Assembly: GCA_016185425.1 (NCBI GenBank)
Contig: JACPNQ010000023.1
Span: forward strand, 1 to 64,000
DNA from: Acidobacteriota bacterium
GTDB lineage: Bacteria; Acidobacteriota; Terriglobia; Bryobacterales; Bryobacteraceae
Length of the DNA: 64,000 bases
Reading direction: 5' to 3'
Shown here: positions 50,204-58,074 of the stretch, one piece after another
Numbering within the stretch: the stretch's first letter is position 1
Layout of the letters: the number at the start of each line of letters is the position of its first letter
Notes under the pieces: generated by a model
Databases searched by the model: none
Seen by the model: the letters and a program-made list of their open reading frames with translations, nothing else
Told to the model about the DNA's origin: nothing
Translations under genes and position numbers: made by a program

Positions 50204-51253
50204 CTACGCTAATACCGCTTCCTCCATACGAGAGGACTTCCACAGCGCGATATATGGCGCAAGATCCTTCATCATCTTACGGAATTGTTCCAGTGTAAGC
50301 GACTGTGCGCCGTCGCTCCAAGCCTTCTCCGGGCAGGGATGCGTTTCCACAATCAATCCGTCGGCGCCGATCGCCACACCGGCGCGCGCCAACGGTGGCA
50401 CCAGTTTGCGCTTGCCGACGGCATGGCTGGGGTCCAGGATGACCGGCAGATGGGTCAGCTCGTTCAACACCGCCACGGCAGTGATATCGCACGTGTTCCT
50501 GGTTTCGGTTTCAAAGGTGCGAATCCCGCGCTCACACAGCATGACGTTCGGGTTGCCATGTGCCACGATATACTCAGCCGACATCAACAGTTCTTTAATT
50601 GTCGCGCTTAACCCGCGCTTCAGCATGATCGGCCGGCCACAATCGCCCAGCCGCTTCAGAAGTGCGAAGTTTTGCATGTTCCGCGCGCCAACCTGCATCA
50701 CGTCCGTGTACTCGGCAACCAGCTCGACATCCTTGTCGGCCATGATTTCGGTGATCACCGCCAGGCCCGTCGCTTCCCGCGCCTTGGCGAGAAGTTTCAG
50801 CCCTTCGGCTTCCAGACCCTGAAAGTCGTAGGGCGATGTCCGCGGCTTAAACGCGCCACCGCGCAACACCTTGCCGCCCGCCGACGCAACCGCCTCGGCG
50901 GACTCCATGATCTGCTTCTCGCTCTCAACAGAGCACGGCCCGGCCATCATCACAAAGTCATCGCCGCCGATGTCGATCGCTCCCGCCTTCGTGCGCAGCG
51001 AGATCACCGTTCGGGCCTTCTTGAACTCTTTGCTGACAAATTTGTACGGTGCCGATATCCGCACGGCTTTTTCCACAGCCGGCATCGCCTCCAAGCTCTC
51101 CAGGCACGCGGTTACGTCACCCACACCCACCGCGCCGATAACGACGCGCTCTTCTCCTTCGATGGCGTGGATCTTGTAGCCGAATTCCCGGATGCGCTCA
51201 CAAACCGCTTCCACTTCTTGTTTGCTGCTGTGCAGTTTCATTGAGATAATCAT
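50204..51253 (-). CDS. aroF: 3-deoxy-7-phosphoheptulonate synthase
   Basis: The product is 349 residues. It condenses phosphoenolpyruvate and erythrose 4-phosphate, the first step of the shikimate pathway. An N-terminal ACT-like regulatory part ([20 protein letters not shown]) precedes the type I-beta barrel: [40 protein letters not shown], and DPSHAVGKR. This layout matches the Thermotoga-type DAHP synthase. GAGG about ten bases upstream of ATG 51253 supports that start. A structured leader precedes it. Chorismate is the substrate of MqnA encoded nearby. Confidence 0.94.
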   Translation of the reverse strand: MIISMKLHSSKQEVEAVCERIREFGYKIHAIEGEERVVIGAVGVGDVTACLESLEAMPAVEKAVRISAPYKFVSKEFKKARTVISLRTKAGAIDIGGDDFVMMAGPCSVESEKQIMESAEAVASAGGKVLRGGAFKPRTSPYDFQGLEAEGLKLLAKAREATGLAVITEIMADKDVELVAEYTDVMQVGARNMQNFALLKRLGDCGRPIMLKRGLSATIKELLMSAEYIVAHGNPNVMLCERGIRTFETETRNTCDITAVAVLNELTHLPVILDPSHAVGKRKLVPPLARAGVAIGADGLIVETHPCPEKAWSDGAQSLTLEQFRKMMKDLAPYIALWKSSRMEEAVLA

Positions 51254-51276
51254 GTCCGTTTCGCCTCGCCGAATAC

Positions 51277-51328
51277 TTCGAAAGAGCTACGCCTCCTAAA
51301 AACACAGAAACCCACTCTTTCGAGTGGG
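51277..51328 (-). promoter_or_regulatory. Structured aroF leader with attenuator-like hairpin
   Basis: Read on the minus strand, CCCACTC-GAAA-GAGTGGG (51311-51328) is a perfect 7 bp stem with a GNRA loop, followed by a T-rich stretch. TCGAAAGAG within the hairpin can instead pair with CTCTTTCGA (51278-51286), giving a mutually exclusive structure. This resembles an attenuator or antiterminator upstream of an aromatic pathway gene, but no leader peptide or known riboswitch was recognised. Confidence 0.45.
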
Positions 51329-52155
51329 CTTAGCTTGGTTATCGAGTTAATATTCCCGTATCCGCAACCCACTCACGCCATTGCGTAAGGCCGCCAAAAT
51401 CGATAGGCGAACATGTGGGAGAAGTACGGCATGAAATTGTAGTGTAGACCCGCCGCCCGCCGAAATGCAAGTATCGAACACAAAAATATCGCATTGAAAC
51501 ACCCTTGGCCGGTGAATACCGTATTCCGACGCCATTTTCATTGTTTTGACTGCCAACCACCAGGGGTAGGTGTACAGCCGCCTCGATCCCTCAACCGTCC
51601 GGGTAAGGCCAGTACCTAAAACGCGCACAGAGCGCACTAGGGTAATCACCTTAGACTGACGCGCAATTCCTACCTAGGTGTTTTTACCAGCTTGACACCG
51701 CGAGGGCCCAGGAATGGACGAAGTTTAATACTTTAGTCCTCATAAAGGACTGCAAACACAAGACTTAATAATTTTACCATCAGGGCGCACAAACCTTCGG
51801 CAACCAATGGCGAAAAACTTGCTATCCTGAGCCATTCGCGCCAACTCGTTGGACCGCGACGATGCGTGAAGTGTTTCTGTCTGTGCAAGAAAATTCCGAA
51901 AGGGAGATCAATTGAAGTCACTCGAACGCGGCTCTCAAGTGCCTGCCCACCTTCTGCCCTCGAGCGGCGCGGCCATTAGTCCCGGGACTCGCCTTCCGTT
52001 CCCCCACTATCGCCGGCGCGGTTCCCTATGAAAAGTTTTCTCGCGGGAACCGAAAGTTTTTTCGCGGCTCTGCCGATTGCTTTGAATAGTAATCCCAGAC
52101 ATCGCTTCCCGTGGCGGCTGGCCTCTCCGGTTCACCTTATCAAAGGGTGGTTCTG
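51329..52155. other. Unassigned accessory-looking stretch
   Basis: No convincing gene occupies these 827 bases. Short minus-strand frames at 51339-51560 and 51733-51921 lack ribosome-binding sites and share only a WREW motif (codons at 51369-51380 and 51832-51843). Small stem-loops occur at 51647-51680 followed by TTTTT and at 51735-51751. The composition is more AT-rich than the flanks. It may hold decayed coding sequence and leader or control elements of the next genes. Confidence 0.5.
52019..52067. repeat. Phased direct repeats with an inverted repeat
   Basis: Two copies of AAAGTTTTCTCGCGG-like sequence (52032-52046 and 52053-52067) differ at one base and are 21 bp apart, two helical turns. 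An inverted repeat CGGTTCCC/GGGAACCG (52019-52026, 52045-52052) overlaps the first copy. They lie 300 bp before the N-acyl amino acid synthase-like gene and could be regulator-binding sites. Confidence 0.5.
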
Positions 52156-52374
52156 ATGGGTCTGTCCCGGGCGCAGTTCCTCACTGCGTCTCACGGGATC
52201 CGTGTGGGCCTACTCGTCGCTGGACTTCCGCGCCTTTCCGGTTCACTGGAAGACGCATACCAAATCCTTACCCCGATCTCTACGCGCACGGCTCGCGCAG
52301 AAAGACGGCTCAGCACCTATCCCGCGCCGCTCCCAGCGACCGGCGCAGCAGTTTTGGGACGGAGATACGCATGA
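52156..52374 (+). CDS. Possible small gene coupled to the synthase-like gene
   Basis: An ORF of 72 codons from ATG 52156 (or 87 from GTG 52111) ends in a TGA overlapping the next ATG by four bases (ATGA). AAAGGG precedes the ATG. The peptide (MGLSRAQFLTASHGIRVGLL...) has no recognised motif and may be spurious. The overlap with the following gene is the main reason to list it. Confidence 0.3.
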   Translation: MGLSRAQFLTASHGIRVGLLVAGLPRLSGSLEDAYQILTPISTRTARAERRLSTYPAPLPATGAAVLGRRYA

Positions 52375-53255
52375 TGCTAGCTTTTCCTGCTCTTTCAGTT
52401 AGCCCTGAACGGCATAACTGCCGCCTCACTCTCGTCGCGCCGCTAGGATGGCAGCCCGACGACCGCTTTCGCTGTATCGCTGAAGGCTCCGGCGAATACC
52501 ACGACATCTTGGCCAATGTGCAACGCTTCCGCGGCCAGGCCTACCTCGCCGATGGTGCCCTTCGTCCGGCCGACCTTACCCCGGATGGCCTCCACAAACA
52601 GCACCTCGACCAGAAAAGCTGGCACCTCATCACCCACGACTGTAGCGGCTCCTTAGTCAGTTGCGCCCGCTATTACCCCATCGCCAACGCGACCTTCGAT
52701 TCAACCACCGTCTCCAGATCCGCACTCGCCCGCTCTGTCGAGTGGCGCCCGCTGCTCCGCTCCGTCGTCGAGGAGTCGATCCGGACTGCCACCATGCGCG
52801 CGGCTAACTTTGCCGAACTGGGCGGATGGTGTGTCGCCCCGGCCTGGCGCAACACCTCCCAAGCCCTCCGCAGCGTCCTATACATGTATGCGCTCGGCGA
52901 AGTCCTCGGCGGCACGGTCGGACTCAGTACCGCCACCACGCGCCACGCCTCATCCTCGATCCTCCAACGGCTTGGCGCACGCAAAGCCGGCCTGCATGGC
53001 GAAGAGCTGCCTTCCTACTTCGATCCGATGTTCGAATGCGAAATGGAACTTCTCCAATTTGACTCTCTTTCCCCCGCCCCAAAGTACGCCACGCAAGTAA
53101 GAAACTTTCGCGAAGAGATCGTGAATGACATGCGCGTCGTCTGTTATCCCAGCGCCGCCGCCGTTTGCGCACACTCCCTCTCGGGACTGCTCAACGCCCT
53201 CCGGATTGGCGCCGGACCCTCCGTGGAAGTCAACGCGCTCGCACACAGGATCTGA
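52371..53255 (+). CDS. N-acyl amino acid synthase-like (FeeM/GNAT family) protein
   Basis: The product is 294 residues; GGAG six bases upstream supports ATG 52371. It has the GNAT-like fold seen in long-chain N-acyl amino acid synthases and in PEP-CTERM/exosortase-associated acyltransferases: FRGQAYLADGALRPADL and DQKSWHLITHDCSGSL in the N-terminal half, then a signature-like ELGGWCVAPAWRNTS, LYMYALGEVLGGTVGLSTAT and ILQRLGARKAGL. Such enzymes join a fatty acyl-ACP chain to an amino acid. The neighbouring PEP-CTERM gene agrees with the known linkage of the two. No acyl carrier protein gene is visible. A terminator follows at once. Confidence 0.7.
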   Translation: MMLAFPALSVSPERHNCRLTLVAPLGWQPDDRFRCIAEGSGEYHDILANVQRFRGQAYLADGALRPADLTPDGLHKQHLDQKSWHLITHDCSGSLVSCARYYPIANATFDSTTVSRSALARSVEWRPLLRSVVEESIRTATMRAANFAELGGWCVAPAWRNTSQALRSVLYMYALGEVLGGTVGLSTATTRHASSSILQRLGARKAGLHGEELPSYFDPMFECEMELLQFDSLSPAPKYATQVRNFREEIVNDMRVVCYPSAAAVCAHSLSGLLNALRIGAGPSVEVNALAHRI

Positions 53256-53286
53256 GCGGAAGATTCTTCCCGCTGATTCTTTTTTT
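53255..53286 (+). terminator. Rho-independent terminator after the synthase-like gene
   Basis: AGCGGAAG (53255-53262) pairs with CTTCCCGCT (53266-53274) with one bulged base and loop ATT. Seven T residues follow from 53280 to 53286. Confidence 0.7.
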
Positions 53287-53697
53287 CCCACCTTAGTACG
53301 TTTTTCCCGGGAACATTCCACCCTTCTAGGGCCTGGAAGTTCCCTATCTCGTTGCAAAGGCAACCGATCCTAGGGTGGAACCCTGATTGCTACTCCTAAG
53401 CCGAGCTTCCGGGCGTCCGCAGTGCTCCACTGTGCGCTTTGAAGGAATCGATTACTGTTCGCCCGCTACAGGAAGGCCGGGCTAATCGGGGAATCTCGGA
53501 GAAATATGCTCCGCAGTGTGTGGCGGGCCGATGTGTATTTTCCGTGAAGGTTTCGCGAAACAGTGATCGAGGTTCTCCAGGCGCAGGAAGGCTCATTAGT
53601 ACTCGTGATGCTTCCATACGGCTCATGGCGGCGTTACAGAAAGTAGACACACAAAATGCAGGCTAATTTCAAAGCCATGCTAAGGAGGGCCTTTTCT
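53287..53697 (+). promoter_or_regulatory. Long structured leader of the PEP-CTERM gene
   Basis: No gene is supported in these 411 bases. A long hairpin lies at 53309-53344 (GGGAAC, TTCCA, CCCT paired through TCT to AGGG, TGGAA, GTTCCC). The segment TTCCACCCT (53316-53324) can alternatively pair with AGGGTGGAA (53372-53380). A smaller hairpin GTTGC/GCAAC lies at 53351-53364. AAGGAGG for the next gene is at 53682-53688. It does not match the c-di-GMP-I consensus. Confidence 0.5.
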
Positions 53698-54453
53698 ATG
53701 AAAATACCGCGCTCAATTGCGGCAGTTTCTCTGTTGCTGACGTTTGTCGCACTCGGAGGGATCGCCGGAGCGGCACCTATTACTGGTATCGTCAATATTT
53801 CCGGCTCGGCCGGAGTGAACGCGACGTCCGTCGACTTCTTCGGTAACGCCCTAAGTGGATGTAGTACCGCGGGTGTTGGAGTCGATGGATGTTTCCTCAT
53901 CAATGTTCCCTTGAGTGGCAGTTTCGTCGGGTTGACTCCCGGCACAGTTGGCGGCACGATTAAGGACTTGCAAGGTCCGCCTATCAGCGGCAACATCTCC
54001 TTGCCTGCCTTCATGTCGTTCACCAACGGCGTCTTCTTCGACTTGACTCGCGTGGTACCCGGCGGCGCGCCAAATTGCGCTGGCGTGAACGGTTCCGCTG
54101 CGAACGCAACTTGTACGCCCGTCATCAACGGCCAGGTTTCTCCGTTCGTATTGACGAATTCCTCGGACGGCTCAAACGCGTCGGTATTCTTCAATGTGCA
54201 ACTCCTCGGTTATACGGGCACTTTGGGAACCGGCAGCACCTTCTATGTCGGCGCTTTCAATACTCCGTCCGCAGGTAAGAACATTGCCGGAATCCTTGCG
54301 GATATTGCCAATGGGCTCACCGTCTCCGCGGCCTACTCGGCAAACTTCGCTCCTGGCTCTAATATCCCGGAACCGGATACGAGGGCACTCTTCGGAATCG
54401 GTCTGGCCGCAATTCTTGTCGGCGCTCTTCGTCGGAAGTCCAGCCGGACCTAA
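53698..54453 (+). CDS. PEP-CTERM sorting-domain protein
   Basis: The product is 251 residues from ATG 53698, fixed by AAGGAGG eight bases before. It has a signal peptide (MKIPRSIAAVSLLLTFVALGG) and a C-terminal sorting tag: P224-E-P226, a hydrophobic helix (LFGIGLAAILVGAL) and RRKS. Exosortase systems cleave such tags and anchor or export the protein; the exosortase is not in this window. The middle is Gly/Ser/Asn-rich, beta-like, with no enzyme motif. It lies between the synthase-like gene and the flavoprotein. Confidence 0.9.
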   Translation: MKIPRSIAAVSLLLTFVALGGIAGAAPITGIVNISGSAGVNATSVDFFGNALSGCSTAGVGVDGCFLINVPLSGSFVGLTPGTVGGTIKDLQGPPISGNISLPAFMSFTNGVFFDLTRVVPGGAPNCAGVNGSAANATCTPVINGQVSPFVLTNSSDGSNASVFFNVQLLGYTGTLGTGSTFYVGAFNTPSAGKNIAGILADIANGLTVSAAYSANFAPGSNIPEPDTRALFGIGLAAILVGALRRKSSRT

Positions 54454-54522
54454 CTGAAAAGCAGCAATACCTGATCCAACACTTCGGCCGTTGGTCCAAT
54501 AGCAAGCCAAAGCCAAGCGAGA

Positions 54523-56151
54523 ATGAACGAGTCACGTTGGGAACAAGCCCTGATCGAATGGCGGGCTGCTATTGGCCGCGGTCATGTGGACACAGCCGGA
54601 CCGGCGATCTCCGCCGCGTCGACGGCAACGTTCGCGACCACGCAGGTAATCCCTGCCATCCTCCGTCCCGCCAGCCGCGATGAAGTGGTGCTATGCGTCC
54701 AAATCGCTAATCGCCACCGTATACCGGTTTACCCGATTAGCACCGGCAAAAACTGGGGTTACGGTTCGCGCGTCCCGGCGCGAACACAGACGGTTATACT
54801 CGATCTCGCCCGCCTAAACCGTATCGTTGAATTCAGCGAAGAGCTTGCCTACGTCACTGTGGAACCGGGGGTCACTCAGCAACAACTCTTCGACTTCCTC
54901 ATTGCCAATAACTCCTCCCTCTGGATGGACGCAACCGGCTCCACGCGCGATTCCAGCGTCCTCGGAAACACGATCGAGCGCGGGTTCGGCCATACCCCTT
55001 ACGGCGAACACTTTGCCTTCGCCTCAGGCATGGAAGTCGTGCTGCCGACAGGCGAAGTAATCGATACCGGCTTCGGCCGGTTCTCCAACGCCCGCAGCGG
55101 CGCGGTCTACCGCTGGGGTGTCGGTCCCTCTCTCGACGGCCTATTCTCCCAGTCCAACTTCGGCATCGTCACGCGCATGACCATTGCGCTCATGCCGGCG
55201 CCGGAATACTTCCAAGCTTTCTTCTTCCGTTGTGATCGCCCCGCTCAACTCGAGCCCGTCATCGCCTCCCTCAGCCGCCTTCGACTCTCCGGAGCACTTC
55301 CGAGCACCGTCCATATTGGTAATGACTACCGTGTCATTTCCGGTCTCCGCCAGTATCCCTGGGAGCGCACAAACGAAACGACCCCGCTCACGCCCGACGC
55401 CATGAAAGGGCTTCGCAAGGAACTGAATTTCGGTCTTTGGAACGGCTCCGGCGGACTATACGGGACGAGAGCGCAGGTCGCCGAGAGCCGCCGGCTCCTC
55501 CGCGCTGGTCTCTCTGGCAGCGTCAGCCGCCTGGTTTTTATCGACGACGCCAAGCTAAGCCTCTCCATCCGCTACGCCCGCCCGATTCGCTTTTTCACTT
55601 CCTGGGATCTATCGAGGGCTCTCGACGTTTTGAAGCCCGTCTACGGCTTGCTCAAGGGGGTCCCCACCGACCAGCCGTTGCGCGGAGCATATTGGCGCAA
55701 ACGCAGCGAGATCCCAGCCGACATGGATCCCGATCGCGACGGCTGCGGCCTCCTCTGGTTCGCTCCCGTCATCCCGGCCCGGGCGGAAGACATTGACCGT
55801 CTGCACCGCGCCACTTCCGAAATCCTCTTGCACGACGGCTTCGAGCCGATGATTTCGCTAACTCTCATCAGCGGCCGCGCTATCGCCGCCGTAATTTCGA
55901 TCTCTTATGACCGCGCCATCGCCGGAGAGGACAACCGCGCCATGAAGTGTTACCACCGCCTGGTGGAGGCCATCAACGCGCTTGGCTACTATTCCTACCG
56001 CCTCGGCGTGCAATCCATGGCGGAAATGAACAACTCTCCGTCGTATGCCGCCTGCGTGCGATCAATCAAGCACGCCCTCGACCCGAACGAGATCCTGGCC
56101 CCAGGGCGATATGAGCCCTCTCCGCTCTCCACGACTGCTAAGCAAAGATAA
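54523..56151 (+). CDS. FAD-linked oxidase of the VAO/PCMH (4-cresol dehydrogenase-like) family
   Basis: The product is 542 residues. The PCMH FAD-binding domain is seen as ILRPASRDEVVLCVQIANRH, YPISTGKNWGYGSR and VTVEPGVTQQQLFDFLIANN. GHTPYGEHFAFASGMEVVLP is typical of 4-cresol dehydrogenase and vanillyl-alcohol oxidase relatives. They oxidise phenolic or aromatic-alkyl substrates, often with FAD covalently bound. Here the substrate may be aromatic and could be an N-acyl aromatic amino acid; this is inference only. There is no signal peptide. It starts 69 bp after the PEP-CTERM gene. Confidence 0.85.
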   Translation: MNESRWEQALIEWRAAIGRGHVDTAGPAISAASTATFATTQVIPAILRPASRDEVVLCVQIANRHRIPVYPISTGKNWGYGSRVPARTQTVILDLARLNRIVEFSEELAYVTVEPGVTQQQLFDFLIANNSSLWMDATGSTRDSSVLGNTIERGFGHTPYGEHFAFASGMEVVLPTGEVIDTGFGRFSNARSGAVYRWGVGPSLDGLFSQSNFGIVTRMTIALMPAPEYFQAFFFRCDRPAQLEPVIASLSRLRLSGALPSTVHIGNDYRVISGLRQYPWERTNETTPLTPDAMKGLRKELNFGLWNGSGGLYGTRAQVAESRRLLRAGLSGSVSRLVFIDDAKLSLSIRYARPIRFFTSWDLSRALDVLKPVYGLLKGVPTDQPLRGAYWRKRSEIPADMDPDRDGCGLLWFAPVIPARAEDIDRLHRATSEILLHDGFEPMISLTLISGRAIAAVISISYDRAIAGEDNRAMKCYHRLVEAINALGYYSYRLGVQSMAEMNNSPSYAACVRSIKHALDPNEILAPGRYEPSPLSTTAKQR

Positions 56152-56172
56152 CACTAAGTGTTAACGAGCGGA

Positions 56173-56212
56173 GAGTGTATACTCGGGAAATCTGCTAGAT
56201 TTCCATACACTC
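56173..56212 (+). promoter_or_regulatory. Interrupted 40-base dyad before the response regulator
   Basis: GAGTGTAT (56173-56180) pairs with ATACACTC (56205-56212) and GGAAATC (56186-56192) with GATTTCC (56198-56204), around loop TGCTA. The dyad ends four bases before the ribosome-binding site AAAAGGAG. It could end the oxidase transcript, bind a dimeric regulator, or control translation. Confidence 0.5.
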
Positions 56213-56228
56213 ACCAAAAGGAGCCAGC

Positions 56229-56657
56229 GTGAGCCTCTTTACTCCGAGCATCCTGGTGGCCGAAGACAGTCGTGCCGATATATTTCTGATTGAAGAAGCC
56301 ATTCGCGAGCATGAAATTGCCTGCGAGCTTTGCATATTTGCCGACGGCGCCAGCGTAATGCGTTATATACAGCGACTAGACACAACCGGCGACCTCAGAT
56401 GCCCCGACTTACTACTCCTCGACCTTCATTTGCCGCGATGCGATGGACGCCATATCCTGGAGCGTCTCCGAGCCAGCGAGCGCTGCCGCGACATTCCGGT
56501 TATCGTCCTCACTTCATCTCAGTCGCCCGATGACAGGCGGCTGGTGCAGCAGCACCCGGGCGCGCATTTCTTCCAGAAACCCTGCGACCTGGACAGCTTC
56601 ATCGCCCTCGGCTCCGTAATCAAGGCCTGCTTAAACGCGTGCCAGGCACCAATCTAA
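56229..56657 (+). CDS. Stand-alone response regulator (Rcp1/CheY-like)
   Basis: The product is 142 residues from GTG 56229, with AAGGAG just upstream. It is a single receiver domain: acidic pocket VAEDSRADIFLIEEA, phosphoacceptor D65 in LLLLDLHLPRCDG, VIVLTSSQSPDD and FFQKPCDLDSF with conserved Lys. It resembles Rcp1-type receivers associated with phytochrome-like histidine kinases. No output domain or kinase gene is adjacent. Confidence 0.9.
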   Translation: MSLFTPSILVAEDSRADIFLIEEAIREHEIACELCIFADGASVMRYIQRLDTTGDLRCPDLLLLDLHLPRCDGRHILERLRASERCRDIPVIVLTSSQSPDDRRLVQQHPGAHFFQKPCDLDSFIALGSVIKACLNACQAPI

Positions 56658-56664
56658 CTCAACC

Positions 56665-58074
56665 TTAGCCTTTCGTGGGGGCCGCAAACAATTCCTCGAC
56701 GGCCTTTCCCTTTCCGTCCTTCGTGGCATATACCGGCCGCTGCTCGATCTCATAGGCCGTATCCGGCGCGATCCCCATCGCGGTGTACAACGTCGCGTGC
56801 AGATCCTCAATCGTCACTGGATTCTCCAGAATCCGGCAGGGCCGCTCCTCCGCCGTCTTCCCGTAAACCAACCCCTTCTTAAACCCGCCCCCGAACACCG
56901 CCACGCTCACTGCTTCCGTAAAGTGCCGGTGCATTCCATAGTGCTTCGGCTCGGTCATGATGTCGGGCTGCTTCACCTGGTCCTTGACCGTCTGATCCGG
57001 CTTACCCTCCGTCATCATGTCCCGCCCGAACTCCGTCGCAATCACGACAAGCGTCCGATCCAACAGCCCCCGCTCCTCCAAATCCCGGATCAACTGCGCT
57101 ACCGGAGCGTCAATCGTCGCCTTCATGTCCGCCGCGCGCTTGTGTCCATTCTCGTGCGTGTCCCAAAAGCGGAACGGAATGTACTCCGTCGTCACTTCCA
57201 CAAATCGCGCCCCCGCTTCCACTGCCCGCCGCGCCAGCAAACAGCCCAGCCCAAACCGTGACGTGTTGTACCGCGCGTAATTCTTCTCCGGCTCTAACGA
57301 CAAGTCAAACGCCTTGGCGGCTGGTGAAGTCAGCAGCCGGTGGGCATTCTCCAACGAGCGCAGATAACCCTCCCGCTGATAATCACTCCCGCGCTCACCC
57401 AGCGGCGAGGCCTCCAACATCTTCTTGTAAACCGCCCGCCGGTTTTCAAACCGCGACCGCCCGACATATTCAGAAGGTCTCGTCACGCTCACCGCGTCTC
57501 GCGGATCCATGATTTGGAACGGTCCATACTCCGACCCCAGAAACCCCGCCGTATGAAATGCCTTCAGCGCGTCGGATTCGGCCCCAATCTCCATGTTCTG
57601 TCCGATGTCCAGGAACGCCGGAATATCCGGGTTCCGCGAGCCGAGCGTCCGCGCGATAAACGACCCTATATGCGGCACCGCCACCGACTGCGGCGGCGCA
57701 TATCCCGTGTGCCAGTGAAACTGATGCCGTGAGTGGAGAATGAACCCGAGATCGCCCACGCGATGGGACCGAATGAGCGTCCCCCGGTCGAGCACGCTCC
57801 CGATCTGCTCCAACCCTTTGGACAGCCGCGTACCGTCGACCGCCGCCGGTATCGATGGAAACGTCGATAACACCTTCTCCGACGCCAATCCCGTCTCGTA
57901 CGGCGTGTACTGCTTCGGGTCAAACGTTTCCGTCTGCGCCATGCCGCCAGCCATCCACAGCAGAATCATCGAATCGGCGCGCGGCGTAATCTTCGGGCCC
58001 GCGCGCAGCACCGGCGCGGCCCCCGCCATCGCCGCCAGCAGGATTTCCCGTCGCGAAAGGCTCTCAATCGACAT
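56665..58074 (-). CDS. DUF1501 family protein with Tat-like signal
   Basis: The product is 469 residues. The N-terminus (SLSRREILLAAMAGAAPVLRA) has a twin-arginine-type signal. The sulfatase-like alkaline-phosphatase fold of DUF1501 is seen in ILLWMAGGMAQTETFDPKQY, TRFVEVTTEYIPF-type region and LVVIATEFGRDMMTEGKPDQ and YGMHRHFTEAVSVAVFGGGF. The family is secreted and poorly characterised. It overlaps the upstream DUF1549/DUF1553 gene by 11 bases, the common pairing. Confidence 0.9.
   Translation of the reverse strand: MSIESLSRREILLAAMAGAAPVLRAGPKITPRADSMILLWMAGGMAQTETFDPKQYTPYETGLASEKVLSTFPSIPAAVDGTRLSKGLEQIGSVLDRGTLIRSHRVGDLGFILHSRHQFHWHTGYAPPQSVAVPHIGSFIARTLGSRNPDIPAFLDIGQNMEIGAESDALKAFHTAGFLGSEYGPFQIMDPRDAVSVTRPSEYVGRSRFENRRAVYKKMLEASPLGERGSDYQREGYLRSLENAHRLLTSPAAKAFDLSLEPEKNYARYNTSRFGLGCLLARRAVEAGARFVEVTTEYIPFRFWDTHENGHKRAADMKATIDAPVAQLIRDLEERGLLDRTLVVIATEFGRDMMTEGKPDQTVKDQVKQPDIMTEPKHYGMHRHFTEAVSVAVFGGGFKKGLVYGKTAEERPCRILENPVTIEDLHATLYTAMGIAPDTAYEIEQRPVYATKDGKGKAVEELFAAPTKG

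Noticed and set aside
53287-53697. Possible c-di-GMP-I (GEMM) riboswitch before the PEP-CTERM gene
   Set aside because: The conserved GEMM core segments are not present, although hairpins and a CAAAGGCAACC-like stretch occur.
51254-53697. Mobile element or integrase in the accessory region
   Set aside because: No transposase, integrase, terminal inverted repeats or target duplications were seen; only short dyads and phased repeats are present.
53300-53700. Sigma54 (-24/-12) promoter for the PEP-CTERM gene
   Set aside because: TTGCA occurs near 53352, but the matching GG at the right distance is missing.
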